Source: Marinithermofilum abyssi (lineage in GTDB: Bacteria; Bacillota; Bacilli; Thermoactinomycetales; DSM-45169). Taken from it: 64,000 nucleotides of DNA. Made by a program: the position numbers and the translations under genes. Within the stretch, counting starts at the first letter, position 1. Each line of letters opens with the position of its first letter. Of the stretch, positions 43,647 to 52,383 are shown one piece after another. A model generated the notes under the pieces. That model was given only the letters and a program-made list of their open reading frames with translations. It had not been told where the DNA came from and searched no databases. The stretch covers positions 186,001-250,000 of the forward strand of contig NZ_BMHQ01000003.1 in assembly GCF_014641195.1 (NCBI RefSeq). Direction: 5' to 3'.

Positions 43647-44566
43647 CTTTTTGTCACCACTTCTGCCAGGCATTGGATAAACTCCGGTTTGGCATTGGGC
43701 ATCTCCGGCCGATAATAGCGGACACCCAGCTCATCTGTCACCATTTTACATTCAACATCGTTGTCGTACAGCACTTCCAGGTGATCTGCCACAAACCCGA
43801 GGGGGCAATAGATAAAGGAGGTATATCCTTTTTCCCGATAGAGATCCCGGGTTAAATCCTGCACATCCGGACCGAGCCAGGGTTCCGGCGTATTCCCTGC
43901 GCTTTGCCAGCCGATTGTATAATGGGGGATGTCGGCCGCTTTCGCTACCAGCTTGGCTGTTTCCTCCAATTGCTGCGGATAGGGATCGCCTGCTTTCAAG
44001 ATTTTTTCCGGCAAACTGTGGGCGGAAAAAATGACAACCGCCCGGTCCCGTTCCCCCTTGGGGATCTGGCGGAAGGTTTGTTGTAGTTGTTTTGCCCAGT
44101 AGTCGATAAACTTCGGTTCGGTGTACCAGCTGTCTACGGAATGAATCCGAGGACCGCCCAACTTCTCCGCTGCTTGATGCGCCCGCCCGTTGTACGATTT
44201 GACGCTGAAGGTAGAGTAGTGAGGAGCCAATACGAGGCTGACGGCATCCTCGATCCCATCTTGATGCATTTGCTGGACGGCATCCTCGATGAATGGATCG
44301 ATATGCTTCAAGCCGAGATAGCTTTTGAACCGGAGGTCTTGATGCATCTCGTTCAATCTCTCTTCCAGTTTTTGTGCCTGTTCCTCGGTAATTTTGGCCA
44401 AAGGAGAGATGCCGCCGATCGCCTCATACCGGTCTTTCAAGTCTTGCAACTGATCTTCCGGAGGGCGGTGGCCCCGCCGGATATGGGTATAGTAGGGTTC
44501 GATGTCTTCCGGTTTACGGGGTGTGCCGTATGCCATCACCAACAATCCCACAGTTTTGGCCGCCAT
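43625..44566 (-). CDS. hemH: Coproporphyrin III ferrochelatase
   Basis: 313 aa. Inserts iron into coproporphyrin III (CpfC). Motifs: [18 protein letters not shown] at the start, the catalytic His in [26 protein letters not shown], and the metal-site Glu in [15 protein letters not shown] 44566 with GTGAGGTGA upstream, nine bases after hemE's stop. Order hemE-hemH-hemY on the minus strand is as in B. subtilis. Confidence 0.97.
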   Translation of the reverse strand: MAAKTVGLLVMAYGTPRKPEDIEPYYTHIRRGHRPPEDQLQDLKDRYEAIGGISPLAKITEEQAQKLEERLNEMHQDLRFKSYLGLKHIDPFIEDAVQQMHQDGIEDAVSLVLAPHYSTFSVKSYNGRAHQAAEKLGGPRIHSVDSWYTEPKFIDYWAKQLQQTFRQIPKGERDRAVVIFSAHSLPEKILKAGDPYPQQLEETAKLVAKAADIPHYTIGWQSAGNTPEPWLGPDVQDLTRDLYREKGYTSFIYCPLGFVADHLEVLYDNDVECKMVTDELGVRYYRPEMPNAKPEFIQCLAEVVTKRWSEVNQ

Positions 44567-44575
44567 ATTGTCACC

Positions 44576-45613
44576 TCACTGTTGCGAGTATTCATGGATA
44601 AAGGCAGTCAGGCGCTGCAGCGTTTCTACTTCTACCTCCGGATAGGTGCCGTGGCCCAGGTTGAATATGTAACCGGGTTGCTCCATGCCTTGATCCAGGA
44701 TCGCTTTGGCCTTGGCTTCAATGATTTCCCAGGGAGCCAGCAACAAGGAGGGGTCCAGGTTGCCTTGCAGTGTTTTTTCGATACCCATTCTTCGCGCTTC
44801 AGTGATGGAGGTCCGCCAATCCAGCCCGATAACATCCATTGGGAGCCGGTTCCATTCTTGAAGCAGATGACCGGTGCCGATTCCGAAGTAGATGGTGGGC
44901 ACATCGGCGAGTTCCTTGAGTCGGCCAAAGATCGTGTGCATCACCGGTGCCACATAGGCCCGATAATCTTCTGCATTCAACGATCCTACCCAAGAGTCAA
45001 AAATTTGAACCGCCTGGGCTCCTGCATCGATTTGCGCTTTCAAGTAGGCAACGGTCATCTCTCCCAACTTGTCCATCAGCGCTTGCCATGCTTCGGGTTG
45101 GGAGTACATAAATCCTTTGGTTTTGTGATAGTTTTTCGAAGGACCGCCTTCAATCATATAGCTGGCCAGCGTAAAGGGTGCGCCGGCAAAGCCGATAAGA
45201 GGGACATGCAGTTGATCCCGCAACAGGCGGACAGCTTCCAATACAAAGGGGACGTCTTCTTCTGGGTGGAGCGCTTTCAATTGGGTGACATCCTCGATGC
45301 TGCGAATGGGATTGTCTATGACCGGTCCCACGCCGGAACGTATCTCGACATCCACGCCGATCGGCTTGAGAGGAGTCATAATATCCGCGAAGAGAATGGC
45401 TGCATCCACTCCCAGCTGCTCTACCGGCAAACGGGTTACTTCCGCGCATACTTCCGGGGTCTCACTCATCTCAAAAAAGGAGTACTTTTCCCGGATCTTA
45501 CGGTATTCCGGTTGATATCTTCCTGCCTGGCGCATGTACCACACCGGGACATGAGGGACAGATTCCTGACGACACGCCCGTAAAAATGTATCATTAAACC
45601 CTTGTTTCGTCAT
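44576..45613 (-). CDS. hemE: Uroporphyrinogen decarboxylase
   Basis: 345 aa TIM barrel that decarboxylates the four acetates of uroporphyrinogen III to give coproporphyrinogen III. Signatures [20 protein letters not shown] and [16 protein letters not shown], plus FDSWVGSL and [10 protein letters not shown]. The start at 45613 follows AAAGGGGT on the minus strand. First gene of the hemEHY cluster, which supplies heme to the bc complex and bd oxidase in this window. Confidence 0.97.
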   Translation of the reverse strand: MTKQGFNDTFLRACRQESVPHVPVWYMRQAGRYQPEYRKIREKYSFFEMSETPEVCAEVTRLPVEQLGVDAAILFADIMTPLKPIGVDVEIRSGVGPVIDNPIRSIEDVTQLKALHPEEDVPFVLEAVRLLRDQLHVPLIGFAGAPFTLASYMIEGGPSKNYHKTKGFMYSQPEAWQALMDKLGEMTVAYLKAQIDAGAQAVQIFDSWVGSLNAEDYRAYVAPVMHTIFGRLKELADVPTIYFGIGTGHLLQEWNRLPMDVIGLDWRTSITEARRMGIEKTLQGNLDPSLLLAPWEIIEAKAKAILDQGMEQPGYIFNLGHGTYPEVEVETLQRLTAFIHEYSQQ

Positions 45614-45908
45614 ATGTCATACCCCTTTCCTACAGCCGGCCATTGCTGCTTCTTTTTTTATTCATTAATACCATATCCTTTTCCAAGAGCGTTGGACAGG
45701 GGAAGAGTGAAACTGTCATGAAATCTCCCTGAAGAATAACACCCAAGCCCTTAACAGTATAGCCGAAAATAATGAGATAGTCTCTTTTCCTCCTTGAAAA
45801 TCGAACACACATTCTTGTTTTCCTTCCTGAAAAAGGAATGTGCTATCAGACGGACGGAAAGGGGGTAAAGAAAGGAAGATCTCTTCTCAGGGGTGAAATC
45901 CTTCGGAT
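45614..45908. other. Upstream region of hemEHY
   Basis: About 300 bases with no supported gene. Short frames on both strands lack ribosome sites. It should hold the hem promoter, but no clear -35/-10 pair or known operator was identified. Confidence 0.4.
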
Positions 45909-45909
45909 G

Positions 45910-45952
45910 AAAAAAAGAGCCCCATACAAACGAAATAAGAGGCTCTTTTTTT
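45910..45952. terminator. Terminator downstream of the Xer-type recombinase
   Basis: AAAAAGAGCC and GGCTCTTTTT arms with a loop of about 20 bases, A-run and T-run on opposite sides, so active on the minus strand for the recombinase gene and on the plus strand. Confidence 0.75.
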
Positions 45953-45989
45953 CAAGAGGGATCTGTTATTTTTTACATAAAATGGGTAT

Positions 45990-47072
45990 TCAACTCCACC
46001 CCAGCCGATCCAACGCTTCGTCCTTTTCCGAGTTGATCACATGGGTGTAGATTTGTGTGGTCTGGATGCTGGAATGACCCAGAATCTCTTGTACCACCCG
46101 CAAGTTTTCTCCGTTGGACAACAGCAAGGTTGCCAAGGTGTGGCGTAGTTTGTGGGGAGAAATGTTGGCCGCTTTGGGCGGAAGGCTCGCTTCCCGGGCA
46201 TATTTGCGTAGTGCTTCATAGACGGCTTTTCTGCTCATGCGGGTTCGGTTTTTATTCAGGAAAAGAGCATCTTGGTGCTCTTTGGGAACTCCATCCCGGG
46301 GGCGCTGCTTCATATATGCTTCCAATGCAGAGCGGGCCGTCTGGTTTAACTTCAGCATGCGTTCTTTTCCGCCTTTGCCCAGTACCACTACCCGGAGGAT
46401 CCCTCCGTCCAGCTGGATACTGTTCATGTTGAGCCCCACCAGTTCAGATACCCGCATTCCGGTATTGAGAAACAGCAAGAGGATGGCCCGATCTCGGTAT
46501 TCTGTCCATGAAGCACTTCGTTTTTTCTTTTGATGGTAGGAAGCGACTGCTTCGATTAGGCGCAAGGCTTCGTCCCGTGTGAGAAATACAGGGACTTTGG
46601 TTTGGTTGCGGGATCGGAGAGTAGCATCTTCATATTCTTCCATGGGATCCCGATCCAACACACGGTTTTTCACCAGGAAACGGAACAATGAACGAAGAGA
46701 GGCTTGCTTTCGCCGTTTGCCCGCCCGGGTGTTTTCCCGATAGTGGGTACGTTCCACCCATTCTTCGTGTATGAAACCGGAAGCAGGGTCTTTTTTACGT
46801 ACCTTGACCCAGACTTTCCGCTCATATCCATTTTCGATGTGACGGAAGAAGCTTTTGATCATGCGGGAATCAATCTGATGGAGATCGCTGCCTTTGGTAT
46901 CGAGGTAGTCGAAAAATAATGCGAAGTCGTATGCATAATTGGCGATGGTCTGCTTAGACCGCTCGGCAGAGATCATTTCCAGGAAAAATTCCTGTACTTC
47001 ATCCGGAAACCGGAGAATGATCCGGTTGATACTTTCCGGCAAGCGGCGGGAGAAGAAGGTATCTTGCAACAA
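45990..47072 (-). CDS. Tyrosine recombinase, XerC/D-like
   Basis: About 360 aa. N-terminal SAM-like core-binding domain (residues about 30-140, with an inserted charged loop KVRKKDPASGFIHEEW), then the catalytic domain with all residues: Arg in NTGMRVSEL, HKLRH, LGHSSIQTTQIYTHV with the second His and the Tyr. Members with this loop are found as single genes in Bacillales (YtxH-distinct, RipX-like length is shorter). GTG 47078, TTG 47072 and TTG 47069 are all possible starts. It faces away from the amino acid permease. A role in site-specific recombination is sure; the target is unknown. Confidence 0.87.
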   Translation of the reverse strand: MLQDTFFSRRLPESINRIILRFPDEVQEFFLEMISAERSKQTIANYAYDFALFFDYLDTKGSDLHQIDSRMIKSFFRHIENGYERKVWVKVRKKDPASGFIHEEWVERTHYRENTRAGKRRKQASLRSLFRFLVKNRVLDRDPMEEYEDATLRSRNQTKVPVFLTRDEALRLIEAVASYHQKKKRSASWTEYRDRAILLLFLNTGMRVSELVGLNMNSIQLDGGILRVVVLGKGGKERMLKLNQTARSALEAYMKQRPRDGVPKEHQDALFLNKNRTRMSRKAVYEALRKYAREASLPPKAANISPHKLRHTLATLLLSNGENLRVVQEILGHSSIQTTQIYTHVINSEKDEALDRLGWS

Positions 47073-47509
47073 GATCACTCCCTGATGATTTTGTTACGTA
47101 TTATAGATATATCACGGAACCTAGGAAAATACTATATATAATAGGTAGAAACTCGGCAAAAATACAAAGGCAAAAGCGGAATGGGGCTTAAAGCCGGTTT
47201 ATGACGACTCTGGATCGAACGTATATTCGTTATTCAAGAACTTGGCATCCTAACTTCCGATACGGTACTATTATCGGAAGTTAGGAAGAGGAGGGTTTCT
47301 CCGCTTGATAAACCCGGATTCTGGACAAAAGAGGAGAGAGGGCTTGCCTCATCGAAGTATAAATAAATACTTCTTTGTATAAGTATTGATTTTAATATCA
47401 ATAAATTATATAATATTCTATTTACATTGACATCTGAGTGTTTGAGCTTTATCATGTATTTAGACTTTTTACAACCAAGACTGAAACAAGAAGAAGGAAG
47501 GTGTTGTCA
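47073..47509. other. AT-rich region with a long perfect inverted repeat
   Basis: No gene. It carries the 14-base perfect inverted repeat at 47249-47285, listed apart, and an AT-rich block (47340-47430) likely to hold the permease promoter. The permease ribosome site is AAGGAAGGTG at 47494-47503. Confidence 0.45.
47249..47285. repeat. Perfect 14-base inverted repeat with 9-base spacer
   Basis: CCTAACTTCCGATA (47249-47262) and its exact complement (47272-47285). No T run follows on either strand, so it is not a standard terminator. It could be an operator for the permease, a cruciform, or a transposon scar. Confidence 0.8.
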
Positions 47510-48952
47510 TTGCATTCATCGGATCAGGGCTTGCAGCGCTCCTTGAAGAGCCGACACTTGTTTATGATCGCTCTTGGCGGAGTTATTGGAACCGGATTCT
47601 TCCTGAGCTCAGGGTTTACGATCGGACAGGCAGGTCCCTTTGGGGCGGTCATCTCCTATCTGATCGGCGGCTTGGTTATGTACTTGGTTATGCTTTGCCT
47701 CGGTGAACTGGCGGTCGCCATGCCTGTATCGGGGTCGTTTCAGGATTATACGACCCGATTTATCGGACCGGCGACAGGTTTTACGGTGGGGTGGATGTAT
47801 TGGTCCAATTGGGCGATGACGGTTACGCTGGAGCTGATCTCCATCGGGATATTGATGAAACGCTGGTTCCCCGATGTATCTATATGGGTTTGGTGCCTGC
47901 TATTTGGTGCGATCCTCTTTTTTGTAAACGCTTTATCGGCCAAGAGTTTTGGGGAAGTGGAATTCTGGTTTGCCAGCATTAAAGTTTCGACGATCATCGT
48001 GTTCATTGTCCTGGGCGGTTTGGCCATGTTCGGGATGGTCCCGTTAAAAAACGGGGATCCAGCTCCTTTCTTCCATCATTTCACGGAGGATGGCCTGTTC
48101 CCGAATGGTGTTGGTGCTGTGATGCTGACCCTGTTGGCCGTCAACTTTTCTTTCCAGGGAACGGAACTGATCGGTGTCGCCTCCGGTGAGACCCAAAGTC
48201 CGGCTAAGACGATCCCACGGGCTATCCGCCAGACGGTCTGGCGCACCATTTTATTCTTCGGACTGGCAATGACGGTGCTGACCGCGTTGATTCCATGGAA
48301 GAAGGCCGGGGTGACGGAAAGCCCCTTCGTCTTGGTGTTTGATCAGATCGGCATTCCTTATGCGGCGGATATCATGAACTTCGTCATCTTGACGGCGCTT
48401 CTGTCGGTTGCCAACTCCGGTCTGTATGCGACGACCCGGATGTTGTATTCGCTGGCGCAAAATAACATGGCGAGCCCGTGGTTCTTAAAGGTGAATAAGC
48501 GGGGTGTACCGTTTAACGCTCTTTGCGTCACCATGGCCATTTCCATGCTGTCCCTGTTGACCTATAAGTTTGCAGAAGATACGGTTTACCTTTGGCTTCT
48601 GTCGATGGCAGGTATGTCAGCAGTCGTTACATGGATGTCGATTCCCGCCTCCCAGTTCTTTTTCCGTCGGCGGTATCTGGCTCAAGGCGGCAAAGTCGAG
48701 GATCTTAAATTCAGAACCCCGCTTTATCCGTTCGTTCCGATCCTCGCTTTCATAGTCAATCTGGCAGTACTGGTAAGTTTGGCTTTTGACCCGGATCAGC
48801 GTATCTCGCTGTATTGCGGTATTCCGTTTATGATCGGTTGTTATGTCGTCTACTATTTCTTCTTTCGGGACAAGTTCCCTTCGAACCATGAGGAAGTTGT
48901 GGTTCAGAAAAAAGAAGTTGTTCAGAAAGAGCAAAAGGTTATCAATCAGTGA
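47510..48952 (+). CDS. Amino acid permease, APC superfamily (AAT/LAT type)
   Basis: 480 aa, twelve membrane helices. N-terminal LKSRHLFMIALGGVIGTGFFLSSG is the AAT family signature, with GGLVMYLVMLCLGELAVAMPVSGSF, FSFQGTELIGVASGE in helix six and a charged C-terminal tail of Val/Lys/Gln. It probably imports an amino acid with protons; arginine/ornithine-type or lysine permeases are nearest in feel, but the substrate is not set. TTG 47510 follows AAGGAAGGTG by six bases. Confidence 0.9.
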   Translation: MHSSDQGLQRSLKSRHLFMIALGGVIGTGFFLSSGFTIGQAGPFGAVISYLIGGLVMYLVMLCLGELAVAMPVSGSFQDYTTRFIGPATGFTVGWMYWSNWAMTVTLELISIGILMKRWFPDVSIWVWCLLFGAILFFVNALSAKSFGEVEFWFASIKVSTIIVFIVLGGLAMFGMVPLKNGDPAPFFHHFTEDGLFPNGVGAVMLTLLAVNFSFQGTELIGVASGETQSPAKTIPRAIRQTVWRTILFFGLAMTVLTALIPWKKAGVTESPFVLVFDQIGIPYAADIMNFVILTALLSVANSGLYATTRMLYSLAQNNMASPWFLKVNKRGVPFNALCVTMAISMLSLLTYKFAEDTVYLWLLSMAGMSAVVTWMSIPASQFFFRRRYLAQGGKVEDLKFRTPLYPFVPILAFIVNLAVLVSLAFDPDQRISLYCGIPFMIGCYVVYYFFFRDKFPSNHEEVVVQKKEVVQKEQKVINQ

Positions 48953-48968
48953 AAAAAACCATTGACTC

Positions 48969-49238
48969 ATGGAAACACCAAAACTGTATGAGGCAGAAGA
49001 AATACCTTTAGAAGAGAAGATTATGACTGCTAAGATCTTTGATATCAGTGGTGCAGGATGGACGTGGTACGTAGTGGAGGCAGAAGAGAAGGATGGAGAT
49101 GTTGTTTTCTTTGGATACGTAAAAGGATTTGAAGAGGAGTGGGGGTATCTTAAAAAAGTGGAATTCAATGGGATCCCTGCTATTGAGAGAGACCTACACT
49201 GGACAAAAAAGAAGTTCAATGAAATTGACAAGATCTAA
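48969..49238 (+). CDS. DUF2958 family protein
   Basis: 89 aa. Pattern of DUF2958: PKLYEAEEIPLEEKIMTAKIF, then WTWYVVEAEEKDGDVVFFGYVKG, EEEWGYLKKVEF and IPAIERDLHW. These small proteins are common on plasmids and integrative elements and have no known function. ATG 48969 has only a weak ribosome site. It lies 16 bases after the permease stop, but its lower GC suggests separate arrival. Confidence 0.82.
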   Translation: METPKLYEAEEIPLEEKIMTAKIFDISGAGWTWYVVEAEEKDGDVVFFGYVKGFEEEWGYLKKVEFNGIPAIERDLHWTKKKFNEIDKI

Positions 49239-49239
49239 G

Positions 49240-49268
49240 GCCGGGAAATCTGGCCTTTATTTTTTAAA
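49240..49268 (+). terminator. Terminator after the DUF2958 gene
   Basis: AAGGCC/GGCCTT arms with a nine-base loop, followed by a T-rich tail. Confidence 0.75.
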
Positions 49269-49342
49269 TCCAGCGAAATAAAGGAGAATCTGACCAAATA
49301 AATTGATATAAAAGTGATATCATCTTTTGTTGACAATCTTAA

Positions 49343-49443
49343 GACAACGGTGGATCATCCGTTTGTCTGATCGGGGAAAGTGGAACGGGGAAAGAACTGG
49401 TGGCTCGCTATATCCATAACGTCAGCTCCCGTGTCCTTCTATA
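49343..49443 (+). pseudogene. Fragment of a sigma-54-dependent (NtrC-type) activator
   Basis: A short open stretch reads SSVCLIGESGTGKELVARYIHNVSSR: the Walker A part GESGTGKELVA of AAA+ sigma-54 activators (RocR/NtrC-like), before a stop at 49441-49443. Nothing upstream or downstream continues the gene. So this is a ~90-base remnant of a lost regulator. Confidence 0.7.
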
Positions 49444-49465
49444 ACTTCTTGGCACTGTAAGCTGT

Positions 49466-50365
49466 TCATTTCTGAAAATCGTAGCCCTTCATGAACTGCA
49501 CAAACCGATCTACCACCGTGAACTGCAAGGTTGCCTCCCTGTATAGCATCCACGTCCTACGCTTGATCGTTTGGCCGTCCTTCAGCGTCAGATCAACTGT
49601 ATGCAAGCCTTCATTCGGTCTGACAAAAGCTTTTGGAATGATGGTATACCCCAATCCCAACTTCACCATTTCCTTGCAAGTTTCATAGCTGTCCACCTGC
49701 ATGGTGATCGTGGGTGGCTCCCGGTATCTTTCATGCCACCATTGGTCGATAGCGTGGCCCAGCGAAAAGGACATCTGATCTCCCAGCTTCAAGGCCTGCT
49801 TGGGTGCCCGATAATTGATCCGCGGCAAGGACGGCAACTCTTCCAGATCCAGCTCCTCTGTGGATACCAGGCAGATATTTTCCTCATGGATCAGGTGTTT
49901 TTGATCCAGCCATTGAAACTCTCCCCGGATTATGCCCACCTGTATCTCTTCCTGCAGCAGCATGTTAAAGATCTCCGAGCTGAAGCCGGTATCCACGTGA
50001 ATTTGCACGTTGGGATACAGATTCGGAAAATTCTTGATAATCAAGGGGAGTTCGTGCTGGCCAAAGTAGATGGAAGCACCGATCCGCAGTGTTCCCTGCA
50101 CTTCCCCCTGCATATTTACAATATGGTCTTTTATATCACGCAACTCGGCCAGCATTTTGTAGGCATAGGTGACCAAGTACTCTCCTTCTGGGGTAAATTT
50201 GATACGTTTCCCTCTTTTCATAATAAGTGGCACTCCAAACTTTTTCTCCAACTGCTGTAGGCGATAGGTTAAAGCCGGTTGCGTCATATACATACGCTCC
50301 GCTGCTCGCGTCAAGCTTTTTTCCTTATGGAGTGATTGCAGCATCAGCCAGTCCTTTTCGTCCAT
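49466..50365 (-). CDS. LysR-type transcriptional regulator
   Basis: 300 aa. N-terminal winged helix (WLMLQSLHKEKSLTRAAERMYMTQPALTYRLQQLEKKFG is the span; recognition helix at TQPALTYRLQQLE) and a periplasmic-binding-like effector domain with GTLRIGASIYFG. The start at 50365 has AAAGGGG upstream on the minus strand. Separated by transposase debris from the M20-YfcC-M28 operon at 51.2 kb, which it may control; this is inferred from place only. Confidence 0.92.
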   Translation of the reverse strand: MDEKDWLMLQSLHKEKSLTRAAERMYMTQPALTYRLQQLEKKFGVPLIMKRGKRIKFTPEGEYLVTYAYKMLAELRDIKDHIVNMQGEVQGTLRIGASIYFGQHELPLIIKNFPNLYPNVQIHVDTGFSSEIFNMLLQEEIQVGIIRGEFQWLDQKHLIHEENICLVSTEELDLEELPSLPRINYRAPKQALKLGDQMSFSLGHAIDQWWHERYREPPTITMQVDSYETCKEMVKLGLGYTIIPKAFVRPNEGLHTVDLTLKDGQTIKRRTWMLYREATLQFTVVDRFVQFMKGYDFQK

Positions 50366-50601
50366 TTGAATATCCCCTTTCAACTTCTTTCTGAACCGAC
50401 GGACGGATTCTCTTCCCATACTTATAACAAAAGGTTTCCAAGATCAATAAAGGACCGCGAAAGAATATCCTTAAAACGATTTTAACAATAAATATAAGGA
50501 CTTACGCCCCAAAAATTATATACTTTCAGTTATGGAAAAAAAACGCCCTTTAAGAGACCACTGCAAAAGTGGGTCTCAAATTGGTGGAAAACAGAGCTGA
50601 A

Positions 50602-50990
50602 TCAAAAGCCCCCTAAAAAACCTGGATGAGCAGGAGAGGGCTTTGGCACGAGAAGCTGAGTCATTCGCTTGACATTGGCCGTCCCAAACAGACCCCAGGA
50701 TCGCGCTCGGGTCAGGCCTAAAAACCGTTTGAGTCCGCATTCTTATGTTCCACCCGGGATCTTGCCCGGATTCGTTCGCGGTACTCTTGGGTCTTTATGT
50801 ATGCAATCTGTTCTTCATGTTCCGGGGACAGGATACGGATTCCGTAGGTTTTGCTCTTGGCTCCTTCCCGGTAACACCCGTCCCGCAACGGACAGCTTCG
50901 GCAGGTGGTGACGTCAAAGTAGAAGGTCCAGCGTTGGTTTTTCCCCTAGTTTTTCTTTCCGGTGCGCGCTTTTCGTACGCTCCAATTTTT
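50602..50990 (-). pseudogene. IS1182-type transposase, C-terminal remnant with frameshifts
   Basis: Read on the minus strand: WTFYFDVTTCRSCPLRDGCY, with the Cys cluster typical of IS1182-group DDE transposases, then REGAKSKTYG, YRERIRARSRVEHKNAD with the last acidic residue, a one-base frame change near 50735, and LTRARSWGLFGTANVKRMTQ to a stop near 50602. The N-terminal two thirds are missing, so the element is dead. Confidence 0.8.
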
Positions 50991-51177
50991 GCAAGTTAAA
51001 CATTCAAATCGCCCCTCCTAATCGGTATTAAACTTACATTTATAACCTATAAAAAAATTATGGTTAAAATCTAAAATATTTTAATTTTACTTATAGAAGT
51101 ACAAACCATACAATGAAGGTGTACTAAACTTTATATAAACTTCGAAATATTCGGACATTCAATTGGGAGGCTTTCTC
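50991..51177 (+). promoter_or_regulatory. AT-rich promoter region of the M20-YfcC-M28 operon
   Basis: Strongly AT-rich stretch (51030-51120) between the transposase remnant and the M20 gene, with a TACAAT (-10-like) at about 51109 and the ribosome site TTGGGAGG at 51163-51170. No operator was recognised. Confidence 0.4.
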
Positions 51178-52383
51178 ATGAGTATGGAGCACATTTCGCC
51201 GGACAAACTTCGAATTCAGCAGGCCGTGGATGATCGGGACGCCCAACTGCGCGATATCGCCCTGACCATTCACGCAAACCCGGAGCTCAGCTTCCACGAG
51301 AAAAAAGCGGCAGAGTGGCTGACGGCACCACTTCAGGAGGCTGGATTTGAGGTGGAACGAGGCATAGCTGGTCTTGAAACAGCTTTCCGTGCCACCTGGG
51401 AGGGAAGAGCGGGCGGACCGACGATCGCGCTTCTCGCCGAGTACGATGCGTTGCCGGAAATCGGTCATGCCTGTGGCCATAATCTGATCGGCACCTCTGC
51501 TGTAGGAGCGGCCTTGGCCCTGAAGGATGCAATCCCAGATCTACCGGGACGAATCGTTGTCCTCGGGACACCGGCCGAAGAGGATGGCGGCGGGAAAATC
51601 ATCATGTGCGAACAGGGCGTTTTCGACAACGTGGATGCCGCGATGATGTGCCACCCGCACAAAAGCACGATGGTGCTGCGCGGTGCATTAGCTTGTGTCG
51701 ACGCTACCTTTAGCTTCTATGGAAAGCAGGCCCATGCTTCTTCCGCGCCGGAAAAAGGTATCAGCGCACTGGATGCGATGATCAATGCGTTTGTTGCTAT
51801 CAATTTTCTGCGTCAATTTTGCAAAGAGGACGTGAGGATTCATGGCATTATTACAAAAGGGGGAGATGCGCCCAATATCGTGCCGGATTACTGCGAAGCG
51901 AAGTTTATCATCCGGGCAGCCACCGTTCGGGAATTGCGTGAGCTGACAGAAAAAGTGTACACCGCTGTCCGACATTCCTCCGAAGCGGTGGGAGCACGGA
52001 CAGAAATAAAGGAAGGCCTAGTGTATGCGGAGAGAAACAACAATCGGGCACTCGCCTCTTTGTTTGCGGGAAATCTGGAGGCGATGGGAATCGAAGTGAG
52101 CGAACCGCCAAAAAAAGGGGGAATTGGTTCCTCCGATATCGGCAACGTGAGCCAAGTGACGGCTACGATCCATCCGTACATCAAAATCACCGAGGCTGGC
52201 ACCCATACCTCGAAGTTTGCGGTGGCGACTGCTTCAGAGGATGGGTTGATCGGGATGAACCGTGCCGCCAAAGCGCTGGCGATGACCGCGTATGATCTGT
52301 GTGCTGACCCGGAGGCGCTTCTCCAGGTACGCAATGAATTCGAGGACTGGAAGAAAAAACAAGCAGAGGAGGTAATATCATGA
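51178..52383 (+). CDS. M20 family metallo-amidohydrolase (ACY1L2/AbgB-like)
   Basis: 401 aa, M20D-type. Likely hydrolyses an N-acyl or small dipeptide amide bond. Zinc-site signs: LLAEYDALPEIGHACGHNL, GTPAEEDGGGKI and CHPHKS, and a dimerisation domain with GKQAHASSAPEKG; the closest named group is aminobenzoyl-glutamate hydrolase subunit B. ATG 51178 has GGGAGG eight bases before. Its stop overlaps the start of the permease by four bases (ATGA), so the pair is coupled. Confidence 0.92.
   Translation: MSMEHISPDKLRIQQAVDDRDAQLRDIALTIHANPELSFHEKKAAEWLTAPLQEAGFEVERGIAGLETAFRATWEGRAGGPTIALLAEYDALPEIGHACGHNLIGTSAVGAALALKDAIPDLPGRIVVLGTPAEEDGGGKIIMCEQGVFDNVDAAMMCHPHKSTMVLRGALACVDATFSFYGKQAHASSAPEKGISALDAMINAFVAINFLRQFCKEDVRIHGIITKGGDAPNIVPDYCEAKFIIRAATVRELRELTEKVYTAVRHSSEAVGARTEIKEGLVYAERNNNRALASLFAGNLEAMGIEVSEPPKKGGIGSSDIGNVSQVTATIHPYIKITEAGTHTSKFAVATASEDGLIGMNRAAKALAMTAYDLCADPEALLQVRNEFEDWKKKQAEEVIS

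Noticed and set aside
44087-45583. Long plus-strand open frame of 498 codons
   Set aside because: It lies antisense to hemH and hemE, which have full family motifs; a shadow frame caused by codon bias.
49448-49464. TTGGCAC stretch resembling a sigma-54 -24 element (also near 50642)
   Set aside because: The -12 GC is not at the right spacing, and the first lies at a gene end, so no promoter is claimed.
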